64,000 nt of DNA, taken from DASTFY01 sp963813375 (GTDB lineage Bacteria; Actinomycetota; Acidimicrobiia; Acidimicrobiales; Ilumatobacteraceae). The notes under the pieces are model-generated. The model was not told the origin of the DNA and did no database searches. It worked only from the letters and a program-made list of their open reading frames with translations. Positions 27,760 to 36,402 of the stretch are shown here, piece after piece. How positions within the stretch are numbered: position 1 is the first letter of the stretch; the number at the start of each line of letters is the position of its first letter. The DNA is taken from contig CAWEYT010000021.1 in NCBI GenBank assembly GCA_963813375.1, positions 1 to 64,000 of the forward strand. Reading direction: 5' to 3'. A program made the position numbers and the translations under genes.

Positions 27760-28386
27760 TCACGCGAAGCCTGCGGTGGAGCGGAGGCCGGCGAGAAAGT
27801 CGGTCGGCACGAACCCGGGCACGTGCACCGAGGCGACCGATTCCAGCCACGACATGCGGACCGAGTCGGGATGGGCGCGCACTTCATCAGCGAGCACCGC
27901 CTCGAACTCGGTGGGAAAGTCGTGCCGCGGCCAGCGATCGAGCACCGCGCGCACCAGCGTGGGTTCGAGCCCTTCGACGCCCGAGCCGCGCACGTCGAGC
28001 GCGATGCCGCGGTTCGCGTAGCGGGTCTCGAGACTCTTGTGGCGGGCGAGCGGGGTGGAGGCGTGCATAGCGATGCAGTCCCAGACGTTTGCGATCCGGT
28101 CGCGCTCCATCCCGTGATCGAGCAGCAATGCCCGCACGAGGTTGGCGCCGCGCACCTCGAACCGCTCGCTGCCGTCGGCGGCTGGTGAGAGGCCGGCGTC
28201 GTGCAGGATCGTGCCGAGGTAGAGCACCTCGTCGTCGAGCCCGACGCCATCGGTGGCGGCGAACGCCGCCGCGAACTGGTAGCTGCGCTCGCTGTGGGCG
28301 GCGATGACCGGCGCGGATTGGCCGAGGAGCCGCCCCACCTCGGCGGCGAGCGCAGTGGCCGGTGGGTCGATGAGATCACCGCTCAC
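27760..28386 (-). CDS. HD-domain phosphohydrolase-like protein
   Basis: GTG 28386 overlaps the RidA stop (GTGA), giving 208 residues. The first His lies in VIAAHSERSYQFAAAFAA and the HD pair in VLYLGTILHDAGLSPAADG, both typical of HD hydrolases; further helices contain LVRALLLDHGMERDRIANVW DCIAMH, probably the later metal-site residues. The family includes nucleotide hydrolases and cyanamide-hydratase-like enzymes; the long His spacing is like the latter. Cytoplasmic. The start overlap with ridA shows translational coupling, hinting at a shared role in removing reactive imines or damaged nucleotides. The substrate is not determined. Confidence 0.78.
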   Translation of the reverse strand: MSGDLIDPPATALAAEVGRLLGQSAPVIAAHSERSYQFAAAFAATDGVGLDDEVLYLGTILHDAGLSPAADGSERFEVRGANLVRALLLDHGMERDRIANVWDCIAMHASTPLARHKSLETRYANRGIALDVRGSGVEGLEPTLVRAVLDRWPRHDFPTEFEAVLADEVRAHPDSVRMSWLESVASVHVPGFVPTDFLAGLRSTAGFA

Positions 28387-28784
28387 GTCGTCGCCGGCCT
28401 GGCTGCGATCGCCTCGATCTCGATCAGCCAGCGCTCGTCCCAGTGATCGGTGACGAGGACGGTGAGCGCCGGCCGGCGGTCGCCAAGCACCTCGTGACGC
28501 ACCTCGCGATTGGCGACGCGGTATCTCCGGTCGCGGATGTACATCGACACCTTCACGAGATGGTCGAGGGTGAACCCGGCAGCCGCGAGGCACCGCGCGA
28601 CGTTGCGCCACGCGAGGCGCGCCTGATCCGCGAAGCCGTCAGGGACCGAACCGTCAAGGTCCTCGGGGACCTGCCCGGCGACGAACAACAGCTCGGTCCC
28701 GGCCGGGACCACCGCAGCGTGGCTGTAGCCGCCGACCGCTGCAGGGACGCCATCGGGATCGAAGGTGCGATGGACCTGCGACAT
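28383..28784 (-). CDS. ridA: RidA family reactive-imine deaminase
   Basis: 133 residues from ATG 28784 (SQVHRTFDPDGVPAAVGGYS). The RidA fold shows in GYSHAAVVPAGTELLFVAGQ VPEDLDG, FADQARLAWRNVARCLAAAG, HLVKVSMYIRDRRYRVANRE and VRHEVLGDRRPALTVLV, with the final strand WLIEIEAIAA. In canonical members the substrate Arg sits in the RxA(V/T)xV region; here GDRRPALTVLV supplies it. RidA proteins hydrolyse enamine/imine intermediates from PLP enzymes. It is coupled to the HD gene downstream and divergent from an aldo-keto reductase. Upstream in-frame codons to 28886 look non-coding. Confidence 0.85.
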   Translation of the reverse strand: MSQVHRTFDPDGVPAAVGGYSHAAVVPAGTELLFVAGQVPEDLDGSVPDGFADQARLAWRNVARCLAAAGFTLDHLVKVSMYIRDRRYRVANREVRHEVLGDRRPALTVLVTDHWDERWLIEIEAIAARPATT

Positions 28785-28894
28785 GCGATCACCGTAGATG
28801 GACGCGCGGACGGGAGCGGGCGAACGCTGTCGAGTCCAAGAGGTGATCCACTCGAAGCCGATCATTTCCGAGCCGACCTCTAGCATCTCGTTTC

Positions 28895-29923
28895 ATGCCG
28901 TTCGTCGCGGATCCCGCTCGCTACGAATCGATGATCTACCGCCGTTGTGGTCGCAGTGGCGTTCGCCTACCTGCCATCTCGCTGGGGTTGTGGCACAACT
29001 TCGGCGATGATCGACCATGGGAGACCCAGCGCGAGATCTGCCGGCGAGCCTTCGATCTCGGCATCACCCATTTCGATCTGGCCAACAACTACGGGCCACC
29101 CTACGGAGGAGCAGAGTCGAACTTCGGGCGCATCCTGGGAACCGACTTCGCTGCTCACCGCGACGAGCTACTCATCTCGACGAAGGCTGGTTACGACATG
29201 TGGCCCGGTCCCTATGGTGACCTCGGATCACGCAAGTACCTGCTCGCGTCACTCGATCAATCGCTCACCCGGATGGGTCTCGACTACGTCGACATCTTCT
29301 ACTCCCACCGCGTCGACCCCGACACGCCGATGGAAGAAACGGCAGGCGCGCTCGCGTCGGCCGCCACTCAGGGCAAGGCCTTGTACGTCGGGATCTCGTC
29401 GTACTCCTCGGAACGCACACGCCGCATGGCGGAGCTCCTTGCCGAGCACAAGGTTCCGCTACTGATCCATCAGCCGTCGTACTCCATGTTCAACCGCTGG
29501 ACAGAAGCCGACCAGCTGCTCGACACGCTCGAAGACGTCGGCGCCGGCTGCATCGCCTTCTCGCCACTGGCCCAGGGCCTGCTCACCAACCGCTACCTGC
29601 ACGGGGTCCCGTCCGACTCGCGGGCGGCAACGGGCGGCGCACTGAGCGCCGACTCGATCACCGATGAGCGACTCGCCCGCGTTCGCGCCCTCAACGAGAT
29701 CGCAGCTCGCCGTGGCCAGAGTCTGGCCGAGTTGGCACTCGTGTGGGCTTTGCGCGACCCACGCATGACCTCGCTCGTGATCGGAGCCAGCAACGTGACC
29801 CAACTCGAGGACAACGTCGCCGCGCTGCGGAACATGTCGCTGACGGCCGACGAGCTAGCGGAGATCGATCAACATGCCACCGACGCAGGCATCAACCTCT
29901 GGAAGGGCTCGAGCGATCAGTAG
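28895..29923 (+). CDS. Aldo/keto reductase, YghZ-like
   Basis: Intact 342 residues from ATG 28895. The opening YRRCGRSGVRLPAISLGLW is the AKR start, FDLGITHFDLANNYGPPYGG provides catalytic Asp and Tyr (D in FDLANNYG), LISTKAGYDMWPGPYGD the Lys, and VDIFYSHRVDPDTPMEETAG the His (YSHR). NADPH binding is indicated by PLAQGLLTNRYLHG and SLVIGASNVTQLEDNV. The GPPYGGAE and GYDMWPGPYGD segments are like E. coli YghZ, an L-glyceraldehyde-3-phosphate reductase in the AKR14 group. A cytoplasmic NADPH-dependent carbonyl reductase is expected. Divergent from ridA. Confidence 0.88.
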   Translation: MPFVADPARYESMIYRRCGRSGVRLPAISLGLWHNFGDDRPWETQREICRRAFDLGITHFDLANNYGPPYGGAESNFGRILGTDFAAHRDELLISTKAGYDMWPGPYGDLGSRKYLLASLDQSLTRMGLDYVDIFYSHRVDPDTPMEETAGALASAATQGKALYVGISSYSSERTRRMAELLAEHKVPLLIHQPSYSMFNRWTEADQLLDTLEDVGAGCIAFSPLAQGLLTNRYLHGVPSDSRAATGGALSADSITDERLARVRALNEIAARRGQSLAELALVWALRDPRMTSLVIGASNVTQLEDNVAALRNMSLTADELAEIDQHATDAGINLWKGSSDQ

Positions 29924-29985
29924 GAAGAGGCAGAACTGGTCTATCGCAGGATCGTGCGCCGCGACGGGCTGAGGTCATCGACGGC

Positions 29986-30435
29986 TCACCTTGGTGTGGA
30001 CTCGAGCAGCCGCTTGAGGGCCTGTTCGTCGCGTCGGCTGTCCCGTTCGAGGACTCGCGCCAACAGCGGCTCGGCGAGCCGCAGCCATCCTGCAGCGTTG
30101 AACCGCATGGTGCTCGTCACGTGGCATCGATCGGTATCAATCGGCTCGACGAGGTACGACGCTCGACCGGTCATCGCACCGTCGGGGATCTCGAAGGCGA
30201 CGTAGCGGCCAGGCTCGAACTCGACAAAACGATTGCGTGACTCGATTCGCCGGCCAGCGAAGCGGCGCACGAACGTGTGCTCGCTTCCGACGCCGATCGG
30301 GCCGTCGGTCGTCCGTCGGACCTCGTGAAGTCCGCGCTGCCAGCGCGGTGCGTTGAGCTGATCACTGACGAACGCGAACACGTCGCCCGCAGGTCGATCG
30401 ACGTCGAGATGGGTCACGACGTCGATCATGAGCAC
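29986..30435 (-). CDS. SRPBCC family protein
   Basis: 149 residues from ATG 30435. The START-like fold shows in MIDVVTHLDVDRPAGDVFAF VSDQLNAPRWQRGLHEVRRT, GVGSEHTFVRRFAGRRIESR, and the C-terminal helix WLRLAEPLLARVLERDSRRD EQALKRLLE, all standard for polyketide cyclase/dehydrase-like SRPBCC proteins. Intact. Such proteins bind or transform hydrophobic ligands; nothing identifies the ligand here. Stands alone, 60 bases after the convergent AKR gene. Confidence 0.8.
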   Translation of the reverse strand: MLMIDVVTHLDVDRPAGDVFAFVSDQLNAPRWQRGLHEVRRTTDGPIGVGSEHTFVRRFAGRRIESRNRFVEFEPGRYVAFEIPDGAMTGRASYLVEPIDTDRCHVTSTMRFNAAGWLRLAEPLLARVLERDSRRDEQALKRLLESTPR

Positions 30436-30568
30436 GGTCCGGCGTTCGTCGCCTCATCCCCACGGCACCGATCACGGCGTCCACACACGCGTCCGAGTAT
30501 CGCGGCCGATGACCCCCGGCCACCGCGTCCGAGCCCGCCGGCGTCCCCCGCTGGCCGTGGGGGCGACC

Positions 30569-30715
30569 CTACGGAAGCGGCCAAGGGTTGATGTCTGGCT
30601 CCCCGATCATCCGCCGCCGACGTAGGACCAGCCAGCCAACGCCTACGACAAGCATGGCGGCGGGCACCAATTTGGCCACCTTCTGGCACACGTCGCATCC
30701 GGTCCATCCAGGCAT
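30569..30715 (-). CDS. 48-residue single-pass membrane protein with CxxC
   Basis: ATG 30715 is preceded by GAAGGAGG, one of the best ribosome binding sites in the window. The product opens MPGWTGCDVCQKVAKLV, followed by a hydrophobic helix PAAMLVVGVGWLVL and a basic stop-transfer RRRR, then a short tail ending NPWPLP. The CxxC before the helix would face outside by the positive-inside rule. Too short to match a known family. The coding signal is the binding site, start, helix and a single clean stop (TAG). Lies between an SRPBCC gene and a divergent membrane-protein gene. Confidence 0.6.
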   Translation of the reverse strand: MPGWTGCDVCQKVAKLVPAAMLVVGVGWLVLRRRRMIGEPDINPWPLP

Positions 30716-30998
30716 GCCGCCTCCTTCATCTGACTGCGTCACGCTGCGAGGAACGTGACGTCAAGCACCCCGCGCATCGCGGGCCGAGCTGCAGCCCCCT
30801 GGTCTTCGTTCGCGGAGCAACCAGCGAAGCGTAGGGTCGCACAACTCCCAGTTCCCGCGGTGTCGGATCTAGGGCTTGACAGTCTGCTCATCCGGCCATC
30901 CAACGCGGCCGGGGCTGTGCGGCCGCAGCAGCGCGCGACGAGCCCTACGTTGGCAGCGTGGGGCTAGGTTTGCCCGTGTGCGAGGCCCGCGGCGCGCC

Positions 30999-31610
30999 AT
31001 GAGCGCGCTCGACACCGATCTGGCCCGCGTCGAGCGAGACCAGCTGGTGGAGCTGGCTCTCGACGAGCTCAAGGGGTTGCTCTGCCAACCTGACGCCGAC
31101 CCGTACCTGCCGCGTCGTGGGCCGTACCGCACGGGTCTCGAGGATCTCGCGCTCACGCTCGGCGCGGCCGAGCGCCTCCCGGACAAGCTGACAGTGCGGG
31201 TCGTGCTCCCGCCGGCGACGTCTCCCGAAGTGCCGATCGCGACGGCACAGGCTGCGCTGCAGCAACAGGCGAGCGACTTGGCCTCGGCGTCGTGGCGCGA
31301 AGCCATGGCCGTTCGCCGTATGGGGCGTCGCCAGTTGCCGGGCGGTCTCCTCGTCGCGGTGGTGGCCGTGTTTCTGGCCTACGGCGCCGCCTACCTCGCC
31401 AGCGAGGTCGACAACTTCGCGGGCAGAGGCATCCTCTTGGTGCTGGCGGGCATCGCCATCACGGTGGCCTGGGTGGCGTCGTGGATGGTGGTCGAGTCCA
31501 CGTACTTCGACTGGCGGGAGTCCGCGCGCCAGGCCCACGCCTACGAGCTCCTCGCGCGCGCCACGCTCGAGGTCGTCGCACAGCAGCCCGGTGTCACCGA
31601 GCACGACTGA
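30999..31610 (+). CDS. Hypothetical protein with two transmembrane helices
   Basis: 203 residues from ATG 30999; GTG 30976 is an alternative. The N-terminal 130 residues are soluble, starting SALDTDLARVERDQLVELAL DELK, with an acidic/basic helical mix. Two hydrophobic helices follow: LLVAVVAVFLAYGAAYLA and ILLVLAGIAITVAWVASWMV. A helical cytoplasmic tail ends FDWRESARQAHAYELLARAT. The pattern is that of a membrane-anchored cytoplasmic domain. I do not recognise the family. A CCCGCG/CGCGGG hairpin (30769-30783) lies upstream in the promoter region. Confidence 0.65.
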   Translation: MSALDTDLARVERDQLVELALDELKGLLCQPDADPYLPRRGPYRTGLEDLALTLGAAERLPDKLTVRVVLPPATSPEVPIATAQAALQQQASDLASASWREAMAVRRMGRRQLPGGLLVAVVAVFLAYGAAYLASEVDNFAGRGILLVLAGIAITVAWVASWMVVESTYFDWRESARQAHAYELLARATLEVVAQQPGVTEHD

Positions 31611-31685
31611 ACCCGTCCGTCCAACGTGGCGCGTTTCATACACCGCCGCCGCGCTTTGAACAGGAGCGGGCTCAAGGCCGCGGAG

Positions 31686-32585
31686 CTACCCGCGGTTGAC
31701 GCGCCACATGCGGCCGTCGAGTAGCTCGCGGGCTGCGTCGAGATGTCCGGCGTGGCAGGCGGTTTCGGTGATCACGTGCAGCACGACGTCACGGAGAGCA
31801 TCAAGACGCCACGCGCCGAACAGGTCGGCGGGCCACCAGGTCGGTGAAGTGTCCGCTCGCCGCGCGGTGATGATCGCATTGGCTCGTGCGATCTCGTCGC
31901 GGTATGTGGTGAACACCTCCGCGGCCGGGATGCCGGTGTCCACTTGCCACGTTTCGTCCGCGCCATTGACCAATCCCTCGGTCACCTCTGCTTCGCCGGC
32001 GACCACGCCACGGAACCAGAACCGCTCGATGTCGACGGCAAGGTGCTGCACGAGGCCGAGACAGCTCCATCCCGACGGCAGCACGCGCCGCCGCAGCGCG
32101 GCCTCGTCGAGTCCTTCGAGGATGCCGAGGACGTGAGCCCGCTGGCCGTCGAGATATGAGAGCAGTGCCTCGATCTCCGCCGTATGCCGGCTGACGCCGT
32201 CGTCCGTCGACGCCGCGAGATCACCCCAGGTGGACAGGCAGAAGGGGTGACCAACCGGATCGGCGAAGACGAAGCAGTGATCGGAGTTTGGCTGGAACTC
32301 GAACTTCCTCGCCCCGGCGGCCAGCACGCGGGCCTCGGTGGCGGCCAGGTCCTCGACCTGGAAGTCGAGGTGCATCTGGATCGACGAGGCCGGGTCGGGC
32401 CAGGCTGGCGGGGTGTAGCCGGGCACCGTCTGGAAGTCGATCCGCCCGCCAGGGCCGTCAACGGTGGCCCAGGCGTCGTTCTCGAAGATCACTCGTCCGC
32501 CGGTGATGTCGGCGTAGAAGGCGGCCAGGTCGCGGGCGTCCGGGCAGTCGAGCGCCGCCGAACTGAGCGTGATGAGATCCGACAA
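31686..32585 (-). CDS. VOC (glyoxalase-like) domain fused to DinB/DUF664 domain
   Basis: Intact 299 residues. TTG 32585 is chosen since AAAGGAGAGGGGA lies just before it; an ATG at 32609 would include that purine tract inside the gene. The first half is a VOC module: LDCPDARDLAAFYADITGGR, IQMHLDFQVEDLAATEARVL and CFVFADPVGHPFCLSTW. The second half is a DinB-like four-helix bundle: ALLSYLDGQRAHVLGILEGL, SGWSCLGLVQHLAVDIERFW (first metal His) and ALRDVVLHVITETACHAGHL DAAREL (two more His). Such domains bind metal and often use mycothiol or bacillithiol in DinB relatives. The fusion suggests a two-site detoxification or thiol-transfer enzyme. Divergent from the PLP decarboxylase. Confidence 0.8.
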   Translation of the reverse strand: MSDLITLSSAALDCPDARDLAAFYADITGGRVIFENDAWATVDGPGGRIDFQTVPGYTPPAWPDPASSIQMHLDFQVEDLAATEARVLAAGARKFEFQPNSDHCFVFADPVGHPFCLSTWGDLAASTDDGVSRHTAEIEALLSYLDGQRAHVLGILEGLDEAALRRRVLPSGWSCLGLVQHLAVDIERFWFRGVVAGEAEVTEGLVNGADETWQVDTGIPAAEVFTTYRDEIARANAIITARRADTSPTWWPADLFGAWRLDALRDVVLHVITETACHAGHLDAARELLDGRMWRVNRG

Positions 32586-32839
32586 GGACGTCCCCTCTCC
32601 TTTGGACATACACAAGGTGGACGCTCCCGCTTGTCCGAACTCATCGCATTGGCGGCGATGAAGTCCATGGCGTACGGGCTGTTTGTGAGCCGCACGTCCG
32701 GCGGTCAGCTCACTCGTCGGCGGGCGACCGATGTCCACGAACCACACCAGCGATCCCAGGGTCATGGCCGACACAAAGGTCTCGCCCACTGTTCGTCTCG
32801 ATCGAGTTGTGGGTCGCGGTCTAGTGAAGGATTGACGAC

Positions 32840-34198
32840 ATGAGCGAGCGATCACTGCACGACTTCGACGACGACACCGAGCGGCTGGCCCACCAGATCC
32901 TCGACTATGTCATCGACCGCATCCGCATGTCGCCGCCCCCGCTCGACGGGCCGCGCGGCCCTGTCGAGCTGGCCGCCGCCACCGGCGAGACCGTCACGGA
33001 CGACGGCCTGGGATGGGAGCGCGCGCTCGCGCTCTTCCGTGAGGTGCTCGCGCCAGCCTGCATCTCGAGCGACCATCCGCGCTACCTTGGCTTCGTCCCG
33101 ACCGCGCCGGCCGAAGCGGCGACCCTGTTCGACCTCGTGGTTTCTGCATCGTCGATCTACGGCGACTGGTGGATCGAGGGCGCTGGTGCGATCCACGCGG
33201 AGAACCAGGCGCTGCGCTGGCTCGCCGGCCTCGCCGGTCTGCCCGAGACCGCCGGGGGCGTGTTCGTCAGCGGTGGCACGGCCGGCAACCTGACTGCGAT
33301 GACCGTGGCCCGGGAGACTTGGCGGGAGCGACACGGCCGCAACCGCATCACCGGCGTCGCATGCGCGCCCAGCGCCCACTCGTCGATCGGGCTCGCCGCC
33401 AAGGTCATCGACGCGCCGGTCGTGGTCGTGGAAGCCGACGACCGCGGCCGCCTCACCGGTGAACGGCTGGCCGAGGCCCTGGCGAGCGCTGACGTCGCCG
33501 TGTTCGCGGCGATCGCCACGGGTGGCGCGACCAACACCGGCGTCGTCGACGACCTCGATGGTATAGCCACCGTGTGTCACGAGCGCGGTGTGTGGATGCA
33601 CGTCGACGCCGCGTACGGCGGTGCGGCGATGGTGGCGCCGTCGGCCCGGCCGCTGTTCCGCGGCATCGAGCGGGCCGACTCATTCGTCGTAGACCCCCAC
33701 AAGTGGTTGTTCTCACCCTTCGACTGCGCTGCGCTCCTCTACCGGGACCCGAACCTCGCCCGCGCAGCGCTCACCCAGCAGGCCGGCTACCTCGAGGTGC
33801 TCACCCCGACCTCGCCATGGAACCCGTCAGACCTCGCGATCCACATGACCCGCCGGGTGCGGGGGCTGCCGCTGTGGTTCTCGCTGGCTTCCAACGGGAC
33901 GAAGGCCTACGAGCGAGCCGTCGAGCGCGGGCTCGCCCTCGCGCGTGAGGCCGCGCATCGCATCGCCGAGGCACCCCACCTCGATCTCGTGATGGAGCCC
34001 GAGCTGTCCGTCGTGCTGTTCCGCCGGCACGGCTGGGGTCCCGACGACTACCAGCGCTGGTCCGACGAGGCACTCGCATCAGGCCTGGCCTTGCTGGTGC
34101 CAACCGTGCACGAGAACGAGACGATGTTCCGCTTCTGCTTCGTCAACCCGCTCACTACCACCGACGACATCGAACTGGTGCTCGACGCGATGCGCTGA
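32840..34198 (+). CDS. Group II PLP-dependent amino-acid decarboxylase
   Basis: Intact 452 residues from ATG 32840. Typical order: HPRYLGFVPTAPAEAATLFD, SGGTAGNLTAMTVARETW (phosphate-binding), CAPSAHSSIGLAAKVI with the His that stacks on PLP, VWMHVDAAYGGAAMVA with the cofactor Asp, and DSFVVDPHKWLFSPFDCAAL, where Lys of DPHKW is the Schiff base. The C-terminal half ends VHENETMFRFCFVNPLTTTD. The family includes aromatic-L-amino-acid, glutamate, tyrosine and diaminobutyrate decarboxylases; the active-site sequence visible here does not settle which. No partner transporter is adjacent. Divergent from the VOC-DinB fusion. Confidence 0.87.
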   Translation: MSERSLHDFDDDTERLAHQILDYVIDRIRMSPPPLDGPRGPVELAAATGETVTDDGLGWERALALFREVLAPACISSDHPRYLGFVPTAPAEAATLFDLVVSASSIYGDWWIEGAGAIHAENQALRWLAGLAGLPETAGGVFVSGGTAGNLTAMTVARETWRERHGRNRITGVACAPSAHSSIGLAAKVIDAPVVVVEADDRGRLTGERLAEALASADVAVFAAIATGGATNTGVVDDLDGIATVCHERGVWMHVDAAYGGAAMVAPSARPLFRGIERADSFVVDPHKWLFSPFDCAALLYRDPNLARAALTQQAGYLEVLTPTSPWNPSDLAIHMTRRVRGLPLWFSLASNGTKAYERAVERGLALAREAAHRIAEAPHLDLVMEPELSVVLFRRHGWGPDDYQRWSDEALASGLALLVPTVHENETMFRFCFVNPLTTTDDIELVLDAMR

Positions 34199-34278
34199 TC
34201 GCAGTCAGCCAGGTTCGAGCTGCGAGCTGAGGAACGCCAGCACATGGGCCGCGTCGCCGCCTACCGCAGTTCGCTACG

Positions 34279-34665
34279 ATGACGATCTACGACAACGTGG
34301 TCGCCGGAGTCAAGCTGCGGGGCCAGAAGCTCCCGAAAGCGGAATTGGACCAGATCGTGGAGCGATCGCTACACGGGACGCACCTCTGGGACGAGGTCAA
34401 CACCGGCTACGCAAGTGTTCGGCGCTCGACCCGATCTCGACGCTCGCGATCGAGAGCTCATGGGCGAGCTCGAGGCGAACTACACGATCGTCATCGGGAC
34501 GCACAATATGCAGCAAGCAACACGCGTCAGCGACTACACCGGCTTCTTCAACCTCGACGGCGTCGGCCAGCCCGGTCACCTCGTCGAGTTCGGCGAGACG
34601 TCCAGATCTTCAACGACCCGAGAGACGAGGCGACCAAACGGTACGTGAGCGGCAACTTCGGCTAG
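34279..34665 (+). pseudogene. pstB: Truncated phosphate ABC transporter ATPase, pstB relic
   Basis: MTIYDNVVAGVKLRGQKLPK, ELDQIVERSLHGTHLWDEV matches the middle of PstB. The text then jumps directly to CSALDPISTLAIE (in another frame, about 34413-34455), skipping about 40 residues that would hold the LSGGQQQR signature and Walker B. The end, ELMGELEANYTIVIGTHNMQ QATRVSDYTGFFNLDGVGQP, is again PstB, and the true C-terminus (YVSGNFG) appears after a further shift. The N-terminal Walker A part is also missing. Hence a dead fragment. No other pst gene is nearby; the arginine deiminase operon begins 37 bases later. Confidence 0.85.
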
Positions 34666-34701
34666 CCGGATGTCCCGGCACCCGCGAAAGCAGGAGGCGA
34701 G

Positions 34702-36362
34702 ATGGCAAGCAACGCTGATCCCGCAGGTGAGGTTGATCGAACGAGTGTGGCTGTGGCCACCCAGGGCGACAGCGGTGGTCCACCCCCGACGCCCGAACCC
34801 GAAGAGACCGGCACGCGGAGGGTCAGGTTCCCCACCGCATTGACAGTGCTGGCCATCGTGATGTTGGCCGTCTGGATCGCCTCGTTCTTCGTCCCTGCGG
34901 GGGTCTATGACCAGGATCCGGAGACGGGAGCGCCGGTCCCGGGTACGTACCAGGAGCTTCCCGACTGCGGCACCGTCCCGCCGGAGGAACTGTGCTCGGA
35001 CAAGAGCCTCGATGCCCAGTTCGGGATCTTGTGGCGGTCGACGCCGAACGGGCTCTACGGCATCGAGAACACGACGACGCGCCTCATCGGGGCGGACGAG
35101 TCCGGCTTCCTCTACGGCTCGGCTCAGATCTTCCTCTTCGTCCTCGCCGTCGGCGCCTTCATCACGATCGCGATGAAGACGGGCGCCATCGAGGCTGGCA
35201 TCGGCCGGCTGGCGACGAGGTTCGGGAAGAGACGGCTGCTGCTCGTGCTCGTGCTGATGTCGGTGTTCACCCTTGGCGGGACGACCTACGGCATGTGGGA
35301 GGAGACCTTGGGCTTCTACGCCCTCATGGTGCCGCTGGTGCTCGCCCTCGGCTACGACCGGGTCGTCGCAGTCGGGATCATCGCCGTCGGCGCCGGGACG
35401 GGAGTGCTCGCTTCGACGGTGAACCCGTTCGCCACCGGCGTCGCCTCCGATGCCGCGGGCATCAGCATCAGCGACGGGATCGGTCTTCGGGTGCTGATGC
35501 TCCTGATCCTCGCACCCGTCGGCATCGCCTACGTGATGTTCTACGCCCAACGCTATGGTGCCCGGCAGGAAGCACCCGTGGCGACCGCCGCGGTCGCTGG
35601 GTCGGGCGGCGGCGTCCTGCTCGATGACGGGATGAGTGGTGACGAGCCGCCCGTCGCGGAGGTGCCCCCTCTCACCCGTTCACAGAAGATCGTCCTGACG
35701 ATCTTCGGGTTGGCGTTCGCCATCATGATCTACGGGTTCGTGCCGTGGGAGGACGTCTGGCAGAACATCTTCGATGCCGACTATCCGCTGCCGACCTTCA
35801 GCAACTTCTATTTCACCGAGGCTTCGATGCTGTTCATCGTCGCCGCTGTGCTGATCGGCGTCGTGTCCCAGATGGGCGAAGAAGGCACGGTCTCCACGAT
35901 CGTGTCGGGCGCGGCCGACTTCCTCAGCGCGGGCCTCGTGATCGTGCTGGCACGAGGCGTCACGGTGATCATGAGGAACAGCTACATCACCGACACGATC
36001 CTCTACTGGATGGAGACGCGCCGTCGACTCATTGTCGGGCACGTGCGTTCATCGTTCTGGCGTGGATCGTCAACATCCCGATCGCATTCCTCGTGCCGTC
36101 GTCATCGGGGCACGCCGCGCTGGTGATGCCCATCCTCGCGCCGTTGTCCGACTTCGCGGGGGTGAACCGGGCGCTCACCGTCACCGCCTACCAGTCGGCA
36201 TCGGGGTGGGTGAACCTCGTCACGCCGACCTCGGCCGTGATCATGGGTGGACTGGCGCTGGCCAAGGTCGGCTACAACAAGTACGTCCGCTTCATCGTGC
36301 CCTACATGGGCATTCTGTTCGTAGCGGTGACCATCTTCCTCATGCTCGGCCAGGCGCTCTGA
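34702..36362 (+). CDS. YfcC/ArcD-type antiporter (arginine-ornithine exchanger candidate; frameshift)
   Basis: ATG 34702 follows GCAGGAGG. About 550 residues with some 12 hydrophobic segments: FPTALTVLAIVMLAVWIASF FVPAGVYDQDPETG (typical YfcC opening), ITIAMKTGAIEAGIGRLATR FGKR, FTLGGTTYGMWEETLGFYAL, GTGVLASTVNPFATGVASDA AG, then MGEEGTVSTIVSGAADFLSA GLVIVLARGVTVIMRNS. The frame shifts near 36030 and the last part is VLAWIVNIPIAFLVPSSSGH AALVMPILAPLSDFAGV. Members of this family (YfcC, ArcD2-like) exchange basic amino acids; here arcC, arcA and arcB follow, so arginine uptake against ornithine is likely. Inner membrane. First gene of the operon. Confidence 0.85.
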
Positions 36363-36402
36363 CACCGGGTCGCCCGTCGAGATCACCTGCGAAGGAGTCC
36401 AC

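Noticed and set aside
27473..27850. 125-residue minus ORF between the small helical protein and the HD gene
   Set aside because: Arg-rich with no ribosome binding site or motif; a shadow frame in a 228-base gap.
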